Below are positions 40,449 through 50,221 of a DNA stretch of 64,000 nucleotides, piece by piece; position 1 is the first letter of the stretch; every line of letters starts with the position of its first letter. The DNA comes from Rhodoferax bucti. Lineage in GTDB: Bacteria; Pseudomonadota; Gammaproteobacteria; Burkholderiales; Burkholderiaceae_C. A program made the translations under genes and the position numbers. The notes beneath the pieces were generated by a model. That model was not told the origin of the DNA, made no database searches, and worked only from the letters and a program-made list of their open reading frames with translations. The DNA lies in NCBI RefSeq assembly GCF_005876985.1, contig NZ_VAHD01000006.1, positions 111,750 through 175,749 on the forward strand, read 5' to 3'.

Positions 40449-40470
40449 AATTCCCCTAATTCGGGGAATT
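40449..40470. promoter_or_regulatory. Inverted repeat in the chemoreceptor leader/promoter
   Basis: AATTCCCC / GGGGAATT with a 6-base spacer, 22 bases downstream of the FNR-type box. It could be a second operator or a hairpin in the mRNA leader; no T tract follows. Confidence 0.45.
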
Positions 40471-40521
40471 TGGTAGGGTCTCTGCCGCAGGGACAGCCCC
40501 CCGTTTTGGAGAGTGACACCG

Positions 40522-42063
40522 ATGTTTTTTTTCACCGGACTACAGCGCCGTATCGACGCAGGCGTACGCCAACTGACTGCAGGACTCACCGGGGGCTTCT
40601 CACTGGACACCGCGCACCGGGTCGATGTGCAGGGCCGCCAAGTTGCCACCTTGCGCAGCGGCGCGCGGGTGCTGAACCTGGATTACGACCTGCCAGATGG
40701 ATTTACCCGCCAAACCGGCATGGTGGCCACCGTGTTCGCCCGTGACGGCGACGACTTCATCCGTATCACCACCTCGGTGCGCAAGCTCGATGGCGAGCGT
40801 GCGGTGGGCACGCCGCTGGACCGCTCGCAACCCGCCTACACCGACGCCCTGCAAGGCCGTGCCCATGTGGGTTACGCCATCATTTTCGGCAAGCAATACA
40901 TCGCCCATTACGCGCCCCTGAAAGACAGCAGTGGCCAAGTCATTGGCATCTTGTTTGTGGGGCTGGACATCACGGCCTCGCCCGGGTTGAGCTTGTCTGC
41001 GGCCATGGCGTGGCGTATCTCGGCGGTGTATGGCACTGCGCAGCTGGTTTTTCTGGGCCTCAATGGGCGGCTGGACAGTGCGGTAGAGCTGGGCATGGGC
41101 GTATTCATGGTTGGCCTGCTGTGGTGCACCACCTATGCTTTGATGAACCGCTATGTAGCAACGCCCTTGCAAGCCGGGCGCAGCGCCTCGCAGCGCATGG
41201 CCGCAGGCGACCTGACCCGCCAGGTGCATGTCGCCAGCCGCGACGACATCGGCCAGGTGCTGATGTCCATCAACAGCATCAATGTCGGCTTGGCCACCTT
41301 GATCAGCAAGGTGCGCAGCGCTTCCGAGGTGGTGTCCATGGGCACAGAAGAAATTGCCGATGGCAATGTGGACCTGGCCAACCGCACCGAAAAGCAGGCG
41401 GGCGAAGTGAACGCCGCCGCCTCAGCGGTGCACGAGCTCACTGCCACCGTGGCCCAGACCGCTGAGCAAGCGGCTCAGGCCAATAAGCTGGTCAGTACCA
41501 TGTCGGCCGTGGCCAGCGGGGGCGGTGCGGTGGTGCACGACGTGGTGAGCACCATGGGGCAGATTTCGGCCAGCGCCAACAAGATCAACGACATCATTGC
41601 CTTGATCGAGGGCATTGCGTTCCAAACCAATATCCTGGCCCTGAACGCTGCCGTAGAGGCCGCACGGGCCGGGGAGCAGGGGCGTGGCTTTGCGGTAGTG
41701 GCATCCGAAGTTCGCAGCCTGGCGCAACGCTCATCCACGGCCGCCCACGAAATCAAGGACTTGATCAGCGCCTCGGTGAGCAGCGTGGCGGCCGGTAGTG
41801 TGCTGGTAGACAAAACGCGCCAGAGCATGGAGCAAATTACCGCTTCCATTGCGGAGGTGGTGCACTACATCGATGGCATTGCCCACGCCAGCCAGGAGCA
41901 GCGTGCAGGCATCGAAAACGTGAACCGCAGCGTGTCAGAGATCGACCAGATGACGCAGCAAAACGCCGCCCTGGTCGAAGAGGCCGCCGCCGCCGCCATG
42001 CGCATGCGCGACCAGGCCCACACCTTGACCGACGCGGTCAACAGCTTCAAGACCCAACCCTGA
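40522..42063 (+). CDS. Methyl-accepting chemotaxis protein with Cache-type sensor
   Basis: 513-residue chemoreceptor. The N-terminal ~160 residues resemble a Cache_3-Cache_2 sensor ([58 protein letters not shown]); a hydrophobic pair (about 165-220), HAMP and the MCP signalling domain follow. No long N-terminal membrane helix is obvious, so topology is uncertain. ATG 40522 has GGAGAG 8 bases upstream. An FNR-type box precedes it and a formate/oxalate transporter follows, suggesting taxis linked to anaerobic or formate metabolism (inference). Confidence 0.9.
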   Translation: MFFFTGLQRRIDAGVRQLTAGLTGGFSLDTAHRVDVQGRQVATLRSGARVLNLDYDLPDGFTRQTGMVATVFARDGDDFIRITTSVRKLDGERAVGTPLDRSQPAYTDALQGRAHVGYAIIFGKQYIAHYAPLKDSSGQVIGILFVGLDITASPGLSLSAAMAWRISAVYGTAQLVFLGLNGRLDSAVELGMGVFMVGLLWCTTYALMNRYVATPLQAGRSASQRMAAGDLTRQVHVASRDDIGQVLMSINSINVGLATLISKVRSASEVVSMGTEEIADGNVDLANRTEKQAGEVNAAASAVHELTATVAQTAEQAAQANKLVSTMSAVASGGGAVVHDVVSTMGQISASANKINDIIALIEGIAFQTNILALNAAVEAARAGEQGRGFAVVASEVRSLAQRSSTAAHEIKDLISASVSSVAAGSVLVDKTRQSMEQITASIAEVVHYIDGIAHASQEQRAGIENVNRSVSEIDQMTQQNAALVEEAAAAAMRMRDQAHTLTDAVNSFKTQP

Positions 42064-42203
42064 ATGCCGCATTGCAGCATTTAGTTTTTGAATCAATGCA
42101 TGTGATGAATCCATTGGACGCATTCTGCTTGACCTGTGACACTTCGTCCGCCCCGTTGGACAGCGGCGAGCCAGTGTTTTTATAAATCCTAAAAGGAGAC
42201 TCA

Positions 42204-43874
42204 ATGTCTGGACTACTTGATAAAGAACGGATCATTGCCGGCCCCGGCTTTAACCGCTGGCTGGTACCCCCCGCCGCCCTCGCCATTCACCTGTGCATCG
42301 GCATGGCCTACGGCTTCTCGGTGTTTTGGTTGCCCTTGTCCAAAGCCTTGGGCATTAAAGAAGCCATCAAATGCGGCCCGGATGTAGGTTTCTGGGGCCA
42401 GCTGTTCACCACCACCTGTGACTGGCAGATTTCCACCCTGGGCTGGATGTACACCTTGTTCTTCGTGTTGCTGGGCTCCAGCGCTGCCACCTGGGGCGGC
42501 TGGTTGGAGCGTGCCGGCCCCCGCAAGGCGGGCGTCGTGTCGGCCGTGTGCTGGTGCGGTGGCATGTTGATCTCGGCGATCGGCATCAAGACCCACCAGT
42601 TCTGGCTCATGATTCTGGGCTCCGGCGTCATCGGCGGTATTGGTCTGGGCTTGGGCTACATCTCTCCGGTGTCGACCCTGATCAAGTGGTTCCCGGACCG
42701 TCGCGGCATGGCGACCGGCATGGCCATCATGGGCTTTGGTGGTGGTGCCATGATCGGCTCCCCCTTGGCGGCTGACCTGATGAAGTACTTTGCCACCCCT
42801 ACCGACGTGGGCGTGATGCAGACCTTTGTGGTGATGGCGCTGATCTACTTCGTGTTCATGATGGCTGGCGCCTTTGGCTACCGCGTGCCTGAAACCGGCT
42901 GGAAGCCTGCAGGCTGGACGCCTCCTCCTGCCCAAACCAGCAACGCCATGATCACCCAGAAGCACGTGCACGTGAAGAAGGTGTGGGGCATTCCCCAGTT
43001 CTGGCTCATCTGGATGGTGTTGTGCATGAACGTGAGCGCCGGTATCGGTGTGATCGGTATGGCATCTCCCATGTTGCAAGAAGTGTTCGGCGGCACCCTG
43101 ATCGGTGTGCAGGCCAAATTCAGCGAGTTGGATGCCTTGGTCAAGTCGGCCGATGTTGCCCAAGTGGACGTGGCCAAAAAGCAAATGGCTGCCATCGCAG
43201 CCGTGGCTGCCGGCTTCACCGCCTTGTTGAGCCTGTTCAACATCGGTGGTCGTTTCTTCTGGGCCAGTCTGTCCGACAAGATGGGCCGCAAGGTCACCTA
43301 CATCGTGTTCTTCGTGCTGGGTGGGCTGATGTACTTCAGCGTTCCCGGTAGCGCGGCAGCGGGCAGCATCGTGCTCTTTGTGGGCGCCTTCTGTGTGATT
43401 TTGAGTATGTACGGCGGCGGCTTTGCCACCGTGCCGGCGTACCTGGCTGACATTTTCGGTACCCAGATGGTGGGCGCGATCCACGGCCGCTTGCTGACCG
43501 CCTGGGCTACTGCCGGTGTGTTGGGCCCGGTGGTGGTGAACTACATGCGCGAGTACCAGCTGGGCTTGGGCTTGCCCCGTGAGCAGGTTTACAACCAGAC
43601 CATGTACATCCTGGTGGGCATGCTGGTGGTGGGCTTGATCTGCAACTTGCTGGTGAAACCGCTCGACAACAAGTGGTTCATGACCGATGCCGAACTGGCC
43701 GAAGAGAAAAAGCTCGCCCACGAGCGCGCTGCAGCCTCTGAAGTCGGTGCCAGCACCGGCGGCGCAGACACCATTCCCGTCGGTGTTGTGGTGTTCGCCT
43801 GGTTGGCAGTGGGGTTGCCGCTGGCGTGGGGCGTGTACCGCACTCTGCAGAGCGTGGCCAAGTTCTTCGCTTAA
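42204..43874 (+). CDS. OFA-family MFS transporter (oxalate/formate antiporter-like)
   Basis: 556-residue major facilitator with about 12 membrane helices plus an extra C-terminal hydrophobic segment (PVGVVVFAWLAVGLPLAWG). N-terminal PPAALAIHLCIGMAYGFSVF and the internal WFPDRRGMATGMAIMGFGGGA segment are OFA-type. AAAGGAGA precedes ATG 42204. It is 27 bases upstream of the formate dehydrogenase genes, so it may import formate or exchange it for oxalate; no oxalyl-CoA genes are present in the window, which argues for formate or another carboxylate. Confidence 0.88.
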   Translation: MSGLLDKERIIAGPGFNRWLVPPAALAIHLCIGMAYGFSVFWLPLSKALGIKEAIKCGPDVGFWGQLFTTTCDWQISTLGWMYTLFFVLLGSSAATWGGWLERAGPRKAGVVSAVCWCGGMLISAIGIKTHQFWLMILGSGVIGGIGLGLGYISPVSTLIKWFPDRRGMATGMAIMGFGGGAMIGSPLAADLMKYFATPTDVGVMQTFVVMALIYFVFMMAGAFGYRVPETGWKPAGWTPPPAQTSNAMITQKHVHVKKVWGIPQFWLIWMVLCMNVSAGIGVIGMASPMLQEVFGGTLIGVQAKFSELDALVKSADVAQVDVAKKQMAAIAAVAAGFTALLSLFNIGGRFFWASLSDKMGRKVTYIVFFVLGGLMYFSVPGSAAAGSIVLFVGAFCVILSMYGGGFATVPAYLADIFGTQMVGAIHGRLLTAWATAGVLGPVVVNYMREYQLGLGLPREQVYNQTMYILVGMLVVGLICNLLVKPLDNKWFMTDAELAEEKKLAHERAAASEVGASTGGADTIPVGVVVFAWLAVGLPLAWGVYRTLQSVAKFFA

Positions 43875-43901
43875 CTTTTCAAGAATATCAACAGGAACGC
43901 C

Positions 43902-45704
43902 ATGACAGCATCCACCGTTGCTCCGCAGACCACCACAGTGGCATTGGCCACGGTGGACGACATGCGGGACCGCATCCGCCGCAAAAGCAAACTCAAAGGC
44001 CGCCAGGCCGATGATGCCTCGGTGGCAGAGGTCCGGGCTTTGATTGGCGCAGCGCCTCACCGGCGTGACCTGTTGATTGAACACCTGCACAAGCTCAACG
44101 ACGCCTACCGCTGCCTGCACGACAGGCATCTGGTAGCCCTCGCCAAGGAAATGAACATTCCCATGGCCGAGGTGTTTGAGGTCGCCACCTTCTACCACCA
44201 CTTCGAGGTGGTGCGAGGGGGCGAGTCCGTGCCTAAGTTGACGGTGCGGGTGTGCGATGGTTTGAGTTGTGAGATGGCCGGCGCCAAGGATTTGCTTGCG
44301 CGTCTGCCTTCAATCTTGGGTAATGACGATGTTCGCGTGATTCCGGCGCCCTGTATTGGCCGCTGCGAACAGGCGCCTGCTGCGGTGGTGCACCAGCACC
44401 CTGTGCCCCGGGCGACTGTGGAGTCGATTGAAAAACTGGTTAAACAGGCCCAAGGCGGCCACCCCTCTGCGCAAGCAGCTACAGAATTTATAGCGTCTGC
44501 CCATGCAGAACGCGCCGTGTCTCCGGAACCCCATGCGGTGGAAGTAGCCCCGGGCTACACCGGATACGACACCTACAAAGCAAACGGCGGCTACGCACTG
44601 GCCGCCGCCCTGAGCCAGGGCACCCAAGATGTCGAAACGGTCATCAAGGCCATGGAAGATTCCGGCCTGCGGGGTTTGGGCGGCGCCGGTTTTCCGGCCG
44701 GGCGCAAGTGGCGCATCGTGCGCGACCAGCCTGCCCCCCGCCTGATGGCCGTGAACATTGACGAGGGCGAGCCCGGCACGTTCAAAGACCGCACCTACCT
44801 CGAGCGTGACCCGCACCGTTTTTTGGAAGGTTTGTTGGTGGCGGCCCAAGTGGTCGGCACCACCGCCTGCTACATCTATCTGCGGGACGAATACCACGGC
44901 TGCCGTGCGATTCTGGAAACCGAGATCGCCAAGCTGCAGGCCAATCCGCCGTGCTCCTTGCCGGTCATTGAGCTGCGTCGTGGCGCGGGTGCCTATATTT
45001 GCGGTGAAGAGTCCGCCATGATCGAAAGCATTGAGGGCAAGCGCGGCGAGCCCCGCATGCGCCCGCCTTATATCGCCCAAGTGGGCCTGTTTGGCCGCCC
45101 CACGCTGGAGCACAACTTCGAGACCCTTTACTGGGTGCGCGACATTGTGGAAAAAGGCGCTTCCTGGTTCAGCAGTTTCGGCCGCAATGGTCGCAAGGGC
45201 CTGCGCTCCTTCAGCGTGAGCGGTCGCGTCAAGTTCCCGGGCGTGAAGCTGGCGCCTGCCGGCATATCGGTGGCGGAGTTGGTGGACGAATACTGCGGCG
45301 GCATGCTCGATGGGCACACGCTGTACGCCTATCTGCCGGGCGGCGCGTCCGGTGGCATTTTTCCGGCCAGCTTGTCGCATGTGCCTTTGGACTTTGACAC
45401 TCTGCAGCCGCATGGCGGCTTTATCGGTTCGGCTGCGGTCATTGTGCTGAGCCAGCACGACAAGGCCCGCGATGCCGCCCTGAACATGATGCGATTTTTC
45501 GCCCACGAGAGCTGTGGGCAATGCACGCCCTGCCGCGTTGGCACGGCCAAGGCAGCGACACTGATGGAATCGCCCGTGTGGGACCACACCACACTGGAAG
45601 ACCTCAACACGGTGATGACCGACGCCTCCATCTGCGGCTTGGGCCAGGCGGCCCCGAACCCGGTGCGCTGCGTCCAGAAATATTTTGCACACGAGGTGAG
45701 CTGA
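43902..45704 (+). CDS. NAD-dependent formate dehydrogenase beta subunit (NuoE-NuoF fusion)
   Basis: 600-residue diaphorase subunit passing electrons to NAD. Residues 20-180 are NuoE-like with 2Fe-2S ligands Cys 118, 123, 151 and 155. Residues 215-600 are NuoF-like: GLRGLGGAGFPAGRKW and GEPGTFKDR for FMN/NADH, GAYICGEESAMIES, and 4Fe-4S motif CGQCTPC with a later Cys in SICGLG. The fused form resembles the Fdh1B subunit of the tungsten FDH1 of Methylorubrum extorquens rather than the split FdsG/FdsB of Cupriavidus. The linker (about 185-212) is partly encoded by a dispersed repeat. The stop is directly followed by the alpha-subunit ATG. Confidence 0.93.
   Translation: MTASTVAPQTTTVALATVDDMRDRIRRKSKLKGRQADDASVAEVRALIGAAPHRRDLLIEHLHKLNDAYRCLHDRHLVALAKEMNIPMAEVFEVATFYHHFEVVRGGESVPKLTVRVCDGLSCEMAGAKDLLARLPSILGNDDVRVIPAPCIGRCEQAPAAVVHQHPVPRATVESIEKLVKQAQGGHPSAQAATEFIASAHAERAVSPEPHAVEVAPGYTGYDTYKANGGYALAAALSQGTQDVETVIKAMEDSGLRGLGGAGFPAGRKWRIVRDQPAPRLMAVNIDEGEPGTFKDRTYLERDPHRFLEGLLVAAQVVGTTACYIYLRDEYHGCRAILETEIAKLQANPPCSLPVIELRRGAGAYICGEESAMIESIEGKRGEPRMRPPYIAQVGLFGRPTLEHNFETLYWVRDIVEKGASWFSSFGRNGRKGLRSFSVSGRVKFPGVKLAPAGISVAELVDEYCGGMLDGHTLYAYLPGGASGGIFPASLSHVPLDFDTLQPHGGFIGSAAVIVLSQHDKARDAALNMMRFFAHESCGQCTPCRVGTAKAATLMESPVWDHTTLEDLNTVMTDASICGLGQAAPNPVRCVQKYFAHEVS
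44467..44494. repeat. Repeat half-site in the linker of the FDH beta gene
   Basis: CTGCGCAAGCAGCTACAGAA followed by TTTATAGCG matches the right half of the dispersed repeat. It is translated in frame as part of the Ala-rich NuoE-NuoF linker (AQAATEFIASA). Confidence 0.5.
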
Positions 45705-48599
45705 ATGAACGCACCCGCCAAACATGTTGAAGTCACGCCCCAGGTGATTACGTTTCATCTGGATGGAAAACCCGTCGAAGCCTATGAGGGCGAATCGATT
45801 TTGAAAGCCGCGGAGCGTAGCGGTGTGTGCATTCCTCACCTTTGCTACAAGGATGGCCTGCGCGCCGATGGCAACTGCCGCGCCTGTGTGGTCGAAATCA
45901 AGGGCGAGCGCACGCTAGCCCCCAGCTGCTGCCGCAGTGCCACCGCGGGCATGGAAGTGCAGGCCCAGAGCGAACGCGCCGTCAAAAGCCAGAAGATGGT
46001 GCTGGAGATGCTGCTTTCCGACATGCCGGACGAGGGCTACAAGTGGAACGATTCGGCAGCAGCCACCCCTGATGCCTCGCAACAGCACGGCGAGTTGAGC
46101 GCCTGGGCTGCGCGCATGGATGTGTCTGTGCGCTCCGAACTCAAAGCCTTGCGCCGCGAGCAGCCCAAGGCGGACATCTCGCACCCTGCCATGGCCGTCA
46201 ATCTGGATGCCTGCATCCAGTGCAACCGCTGTGTGCGCGCCTGCCGGGAAGAGCAGGTGAACGACGTGATCGGCTACGCCAATCGCGGCGCCCATGCCGA
46301 GATCGTGTTCGACCTGAACGACCCCATGGGCGACAGCACCTGCGTGGCCTGCGGCGAGTGCGTGCAAGCCTGCCCCACCGGTGCGTTGATGCCCAAATCC
46401 CACATCGGCACCCAGGTGGTCGATAAAAAGGTCGACTCGGTCTGCCCGTTCTGTGGCGTGGGCTGTTTGCTGACCTACAACGTCAAAGACGACGTCATCG
46501 TGAGTGTGGAAGGGCGCGATGGCCCGGCCAACCACAACCGCCTGTGCGTCAAGGGCCGCTTCGGCTTCGATTACGCGCACAGCCCCCAGCGGCTTACCGT
46601 GCCGCTGATCCGCAAGCCCGGCGTCGCCAAGGACCCGGAGCTGCTGAACAAGCTCAACCGCGATTCGTCAGATTGGTCCGAGGTCTTCCGCGAAGCCACG
46701 TGGGAAGAAGCCTTGGCCCTGTCCACCGGCAAGCTGCGCGGCCTGCGCGACACCTACGGTAACAAGGCGTTGGCCGGTTTCGGTTCTGCCAAGGGCAGCA
46801 ACGAAGAAGCTTATTTGTTCCAGAAGCTGGTGCGCACCGGCTTCGGCAGCAACAACGTCGACCATTGCACACGCCTGTGCCACGCCTCCAGCGTGGCGGC
46901 GCTGCTCGAAGGCGTGGGCTCTGGCGCGGTGAGCAACCAGGTGAATGACGTGGAGCACTCGGACCTGATCTTTGTGATCGGCTCCAACCCCACGGCCAAC
47001 CACCCGGTAGCAGCTACCTGGATGAAGAACGCGTCCAAAAAGGGCGCCAAGATCGTGTTGGCAGACCCGCGCATTACCGACATCGGCAAGCACGCCTGGC
47101 GAACCCTGCAGTTCAAGCCTGACACCGATGTGGCCATGCTCAATGCATTAATCCATGTGGTGATTGAAGAAGGCTTGGCAGACCAGGACTTCATCGCCAA
47201 GCGCGCCAGCAACTACGAGGCGCTGCGTGAAAACGTCAAGGGCTACAGCCCCGAAGCCATGGAGCCCATTTGCGGTGTGCCGGCGCAAACCCTGCGCGAA
47301 GTGGCTCGTGAATTTGCCAAGGCCAAGGGCGCCATGATTTTGTGGGGCATGGGTGTGAGCCAGCACGTGCACGGCACCGACAACGCGCGCTGCCTGATCG
47401 CGCTGGTCACCGTGACCGGCCAAATTGGCAAACCCGGCTCCGGTTTGCACCCGCTGCGCGGTCAGAACAACGTGCAGGGCGCATCCGATGCGGGCCTGAT
47501 CCCCATGATGTTCCCCAACTACCAGCGCGTCACCAACAAGGCGGCCCACGCCTGGTTTGAAGATTTCTGGAATACCAAGCTCGACGACCAGCCCGGCTAC
47601 ACCGTGGTGGAAATCATGCACAAGGCCTTGGCCGATGACAGCGACCCCCACAAGGTGCGCGGCATGTACATCATGGGGGAGAACCCTGCCATGAGCGACC
47701 CCGACCTGAACCACGCCCGCCACGCACTGGCGTCCTTGGAGCACATGGTGGTGCAGGACATTTTCATGACCGAAACCGCCTGGCTGGCCGACGTGGTGTT
47801 GCCTGCGACCGCCTGGCCTGAAAAAGACGGCACTGTCAGCAACACCGACCGCATGGTGCAACTGGGCAAGAAGGCGGTGAACCCACCTGGCCAGGCCAAG
47901 CCTGACCTGTGGATCCTGCAGCAGATTGCCAAGGGCATGGGCCTGAACTGGAACTACACCGGCGAGAGCGATGGTGTGGCAGCGGTGTATGAAGAAATGC
48001 GCCAGGCCATGCATGCCGCTATCTCCGGCATCACCTGGGAGCGCCTGCAACGTGAATCCAGCGTGACCTACCCTTGCCTGAGCGCTGAGGACCCCGGCGC
48101 GCCCACGGTGTTTATCGACAAATTCGCGACTGATGACGGCCGTGTGCACCTGGTGCCTGCCGACATCATTCCGGCCAATGAGCGCCCGGATGCGGACTAC
48201 CCCTTTGTGCTGATCACCGGCCGCCAGCTGGAACACTGGCACACCGGTAGCATGACGCGCCGCGCCACGGTGCTCGACGCGATCGAGCCCATGGCCACTG
48301 CCTCCATGTGCGGGGACGACTTGCAAGCCATGTCCCTGCAAGCGGGCGATGTGATCACCATCGCCTCGCGGCGCGGCAATGTGGCGCTGCATGTGCGGCG
48401 CGATGACGGTACGCCCCGCGGCGCGGTGTTTGTGCCCTTTGCCTACTACGAGGCTGCGGCCAACCTGATGACCAACGCGGCGCTGGACCCCTTCGGAAAA
48501 ATTCCGGAGTTCAAGTACTGCGCAGTGGCCATTCGCCGGGGCGGCACGCCTGCCGCCATGAGCGGCTATGGCACCAACCCCGCGCCTGCGGTGGCCTGA
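45705..48599 (+). CDS. NAD-dependent formate dehydrogenase alpha subunit (W/Mo-bis-MGD)
   Basis: 964-residue catalytic subunit oxidising formate to CO2 in the cytosol. N-terminal 2Fe-2S ferredoxin domain (Cys 42, 47, 58, 61, 75/76), NuoG-like region with further clusters (CIQCNRCVRAC; CVACGECVQAC), then the molybdopterin oxidoreductase core beginning CPFCGVGC. The metal-ligand Cys 392 with adjacent His 393 (RLCHASSV) corresponds to the Cys/Sec-His pair of formate dehydrogenases. C-terminal molydopterin dinucleotide domain with LITGRQLEHWHTGSMTRR. Length fits Fdh1A/FdsA. The neighbouring tungstate importer suggests tungsten, but metal use needs experiment. Confidence 0.96.
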   Translation: MNAPAKHVEVTPQVITFHLDGKPVEAYEGESILKAAERSGVCIPHLCYKDGLRADGNCRACVVEIKGERTLAPSCCRSATAGMEVQAQSERAVKSQKMVLEMLLSDMPDEGYKWNDSAAATPDASQQHGELSAWAARMDVSVRSELKALRREQPKADISHPAMAVNLDACIQCNRCVRACREEQVNDVIGYANRGAHAEIVFDLNDPMGDSTCVACGECVQACPTGALMPKSHIGTQVVDKKVDSVCPFCGVGCLLTYNVKDDVIVSVEGRDGPANHNRLCVKGRFGFDYAHSPQRLTVPLIRKPGVAKDPELLNKLNRDSSDWSEVFREATWEEALALSTGKLRGLRDTYGNKALAGFGSAKGSNEEAYLFQKLVRTGFGSNNVDHCTRLCHASSVAALLEGVGSGAVSNQVNDVEHSDLIFVIGSNPTANHPVAATWMKNASKKGAKIVLADPRITDIGKHAWRTLQFKPDTDVAMLNALIHVVIEEGLADQDFIAKRASNYEALRENVKGYSPEAMEPICGVPAQTLREVAREFAKAKGAMILWGMGVSQHVHGTDNARCLIALVTVTGQIGKPGSGLHPLRGQNNVQGASDAGLIPMMFPNYQRVTNKAAHAWFEDFWNTKLDDQPGYTVVEIMHKALADDSDPHKVRGMYIMGENPAMSDPDLNHARHALASLEHMVVQDIFMTETAWLADVVLPATAWPEKDGTVSNTDRMVQLGKKAVNPPGQAKPDLWILQQIAKGMGLNWNYTGESDGVAAVYEEMRQAMHAAISGITWERLQRESSVTYPCLSAEDPGAPTVFIDKFATDDGRVHLVPADIIPANERPDADYPFVLITGRQLEHWHTGSMTRRATVLDAIEPMATASMCGDDLQAMSLQAGDVITIASRRGNVALHVRRDDGTPRGAVFVPFAYYEAAANLMTNAALDPFGKIPEFKYCAVAIRRGGTPAAMSGYGTNPAPAVA

Positions 48600-48620
48600 C
48601 ACCGCGTTGGAATGCCTGCG

Positions 48621-49478
48621 ATGACTGCCATCCCCTACCTCACCGAAGCGCGTGCGCCGCTGACGCACAGCATTGAGGTGGTGAACCAGCACGGCGAGCG
48701 GCAGTCGCTCGACATTCCTGCTGAGCGCCCGCTTACCGTGTATGTGGACAAGCGCGAGCTGGTCACCTTGATGACCTTGGGTGAGCGCCCCGAGTGGCTG
48801 GTGTTGGGTTACCTCATCAACCAGCGGCTGGTACCGGATGCTTCGGCCATCGATTCCATCACGGTCGATTGGGAGGTGGGCGCTGCGGCCGTTAAAACAC
48901 GGGCTGGCATCGTGGATGTGGAAGCCAAAACTGCCAAGCGCGTGGTTACCACCGGGTGCGGGCAGGGGAGCTTGTTTGGCGAGGTCATGGCGCATATCGA
49001 AGGCATTGCCTTGCCGCCCACGGTGGTCACCCAAGCGCAGGTCTATGCCATCGTTAACACCATCCGCCTGCAGGACAGCACCTACAAGTCTGCCGGTTCG
49101 GTGCACGGCTGCGCGCTGTTTCGCGGCAGCGAGCGTTTGCTGTTCGTGGAGGACGTAGGTCGCCACAACGCCATCGACACCATTGCCGGCTGGATGGCTC
49201 TGCAAGCTCTGGCCTCGGAGCCGCTGGACGTGAATGGCCTGATTTTTTACACCACCGGTCGCCTCACCAGCGAGATGGTGATGAAGGCTGCCCAGATGGG
49301 CGTGGCCGTGGTCATCTCCCGCAGCGGCATGACGCAAATGGGCCACGCCGTGGCCACCGATCTCGGGCTGTGCGCCATCGGCCGTGCGCTGAACACCCGC
49401 TTCCTGTGCTTCAGCGGTGCGCACCGCTTGCAGCTGGAGCCGGCACCTGTGGCCGAACCTGCAGAGGCTGGCATTTGA
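48621..49478 (+). CDS. fdhD: Formate dehydrogenase accessory sulfurtransferase FdhD
   Basis: 285-residue protein that transfers sulfur to the Mo/W cofactor, essential for active formate dehydrogenase. Family segments: PLTVYVDKRELVTLMTLGERPEWLVLG, the Cys loop TTGCGQGS, VEDVGRHNAID and the C-terminal FCFSG-like end (FLCFSG). The loop has one Cys (CGQG) where E. coli has CGVC; this is also seen in FdsC-type relatives. ATG 48621 has TTGGAA 8 bases upstream; ATG 48612 is the alternative. Its stop overlaps the TTG start of tupB. Confidence 0.94.
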   Translation: MTAIPYLTEARAPLTHSIEVVNQHGERQSLDIPAERPLTVYVDKRELVTLMTLGERPEWLVLGYLINQRLVPDASAIDSITVDWEVGAAAVKTRAGIVDVEAKTAKRVVTTGCGQGSLFGEVMAHIEGIALPPTVVTQAQVYAIVNTIRLQDSTYKSAGSVHGCALFRGSERLLFVEDVGRHNAIDTIAGWMALQALASEPLDVNGLIFYTTGRLTSEMVMKAAQMGVAVVISRSGMTQMGHAVATDLGLCAIGRALNTRFLCFSGAHRLQLEPAPVAEPAEAGI

Positions 49479-50221
49479 GTTCTCTGGGCGAGAGCGGGCT
49501 GGCCGCTGTGCGGCTGATTGCCGATGCCGACCCGCTGCTGTGGTCTATTGTTTGGCGATCCCTGATCTTGAGCGCAGCCGCCAGTGCGCTGGCCTTTGTG
49601 CTGGGCACGATGCTGGGGGCCTGGCTGGCGGTGAGCCGCTTCACCGGCCGGGGCTTGGTGCTGGCAGTGCTCAACACCATGCTCTCACTGCCCTCGGTGG
49701 TGGTGGGCTTGGCGGTGTATCTGCTGCTGTCCCGCTCCGGGCCACTGGGCTTTTTGGGGTGGCTTTATTCCTTCAAAGCCATGTTGCTGGCGCAAACCGT
49801 GCTGGTCTTGCCCATTGTCATTGCGCTCGTGCGCCAGGTGGTGGAGGACGCCGATGCTGCCCATGGCGAGCAGTTGCGCTCGCTGGGCGCGAGCCCGCGC
49901 CTGCGCGGCTTGCTGCTGGCCTGGGATGAGCGCAGCGCGTTGTTGACCGTGGCCTTGGCTGCATTCGGGCGCGCCATTGCCGAGGTGGGCGCCGTCATGC
50001 TGGTAGGCGGCAATATGGACGGTTTCACCCGGGTGATGACCACCGCCATCGCGCTGGAAACCAGCAAGGGCGACTTGCCACTGGCCATGGGCTTGGGGCT
50101 GGTGCTGCTGGGTGTGGTCTTGCTGTTGCAGTTGCTGTTGGCCGGCCTGCGGGCCTGGCTGCAGAAGGTGGATGCGGCTCTGCCGGTAGCCGGCACGTCG
50201 TCCAGAGGGCCGCGCGCATGA
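49475..50221 (+). CDS. tupB: Tungstate ABC transporter permease TupB
   Basis: 248-residue inner-membrane permease with five or six helices and the cytoplasmic EAA-type loop (SLGASPRLRGLLLAWDERSA). Family signature near the C-terminus is GRAIAEVGAVMLVGGNMDGFTRVMTTAI, typical of TupB/molybdate-like permeases. The start is read as TTG 49475, overlapping the fdhD stop (TTGA), because no ATG or GTG lies between it and the first membrane helix; translation is probably coupled. The stop overlaps the ATPase start (ATGA). Confidence 0.9.
   Translation: MSSLGESGLAAVRLIADADPLLWSIVWRSLILSAAASALAFVLGTMLGAWLAVSRFTGRGLVLAVLNTMLSLPSVVVGLAVYLLLSRSGPLGFLGWLYSFKAMLLAQTVLVLPIVIALVRQVVEDADAAHGEQLRSLGASPRLRGLLLAWDERSALLTVALAAFGRAIAEVGAVMLVGGNMDGFTRVMTTAIALETSKGDLPLAMGLGLVLLGVVLLLQLLLAGLRAWLQKVDAALPVAGTSSRGPRA

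Noticed and set aside
42064..42203. Promoter elements (TTGACC near 42129) for the FDH operon
   Set aside because: A single -35-like hexamer without a convincing -10 partner is not enough to call a promoter.
42213..44201. Very long open frame (about 660 codons) on the minus strand opposite the OFA transporter gene
   Set aside because: His/Gln-rich shadow of a GC-rich coding strand; no domain, and the plus-strand gene is an unmistakable transporter. The same applies to long antisense frames at 47148-49424, 14754-16649, 1238-2377 and 56947-58623.
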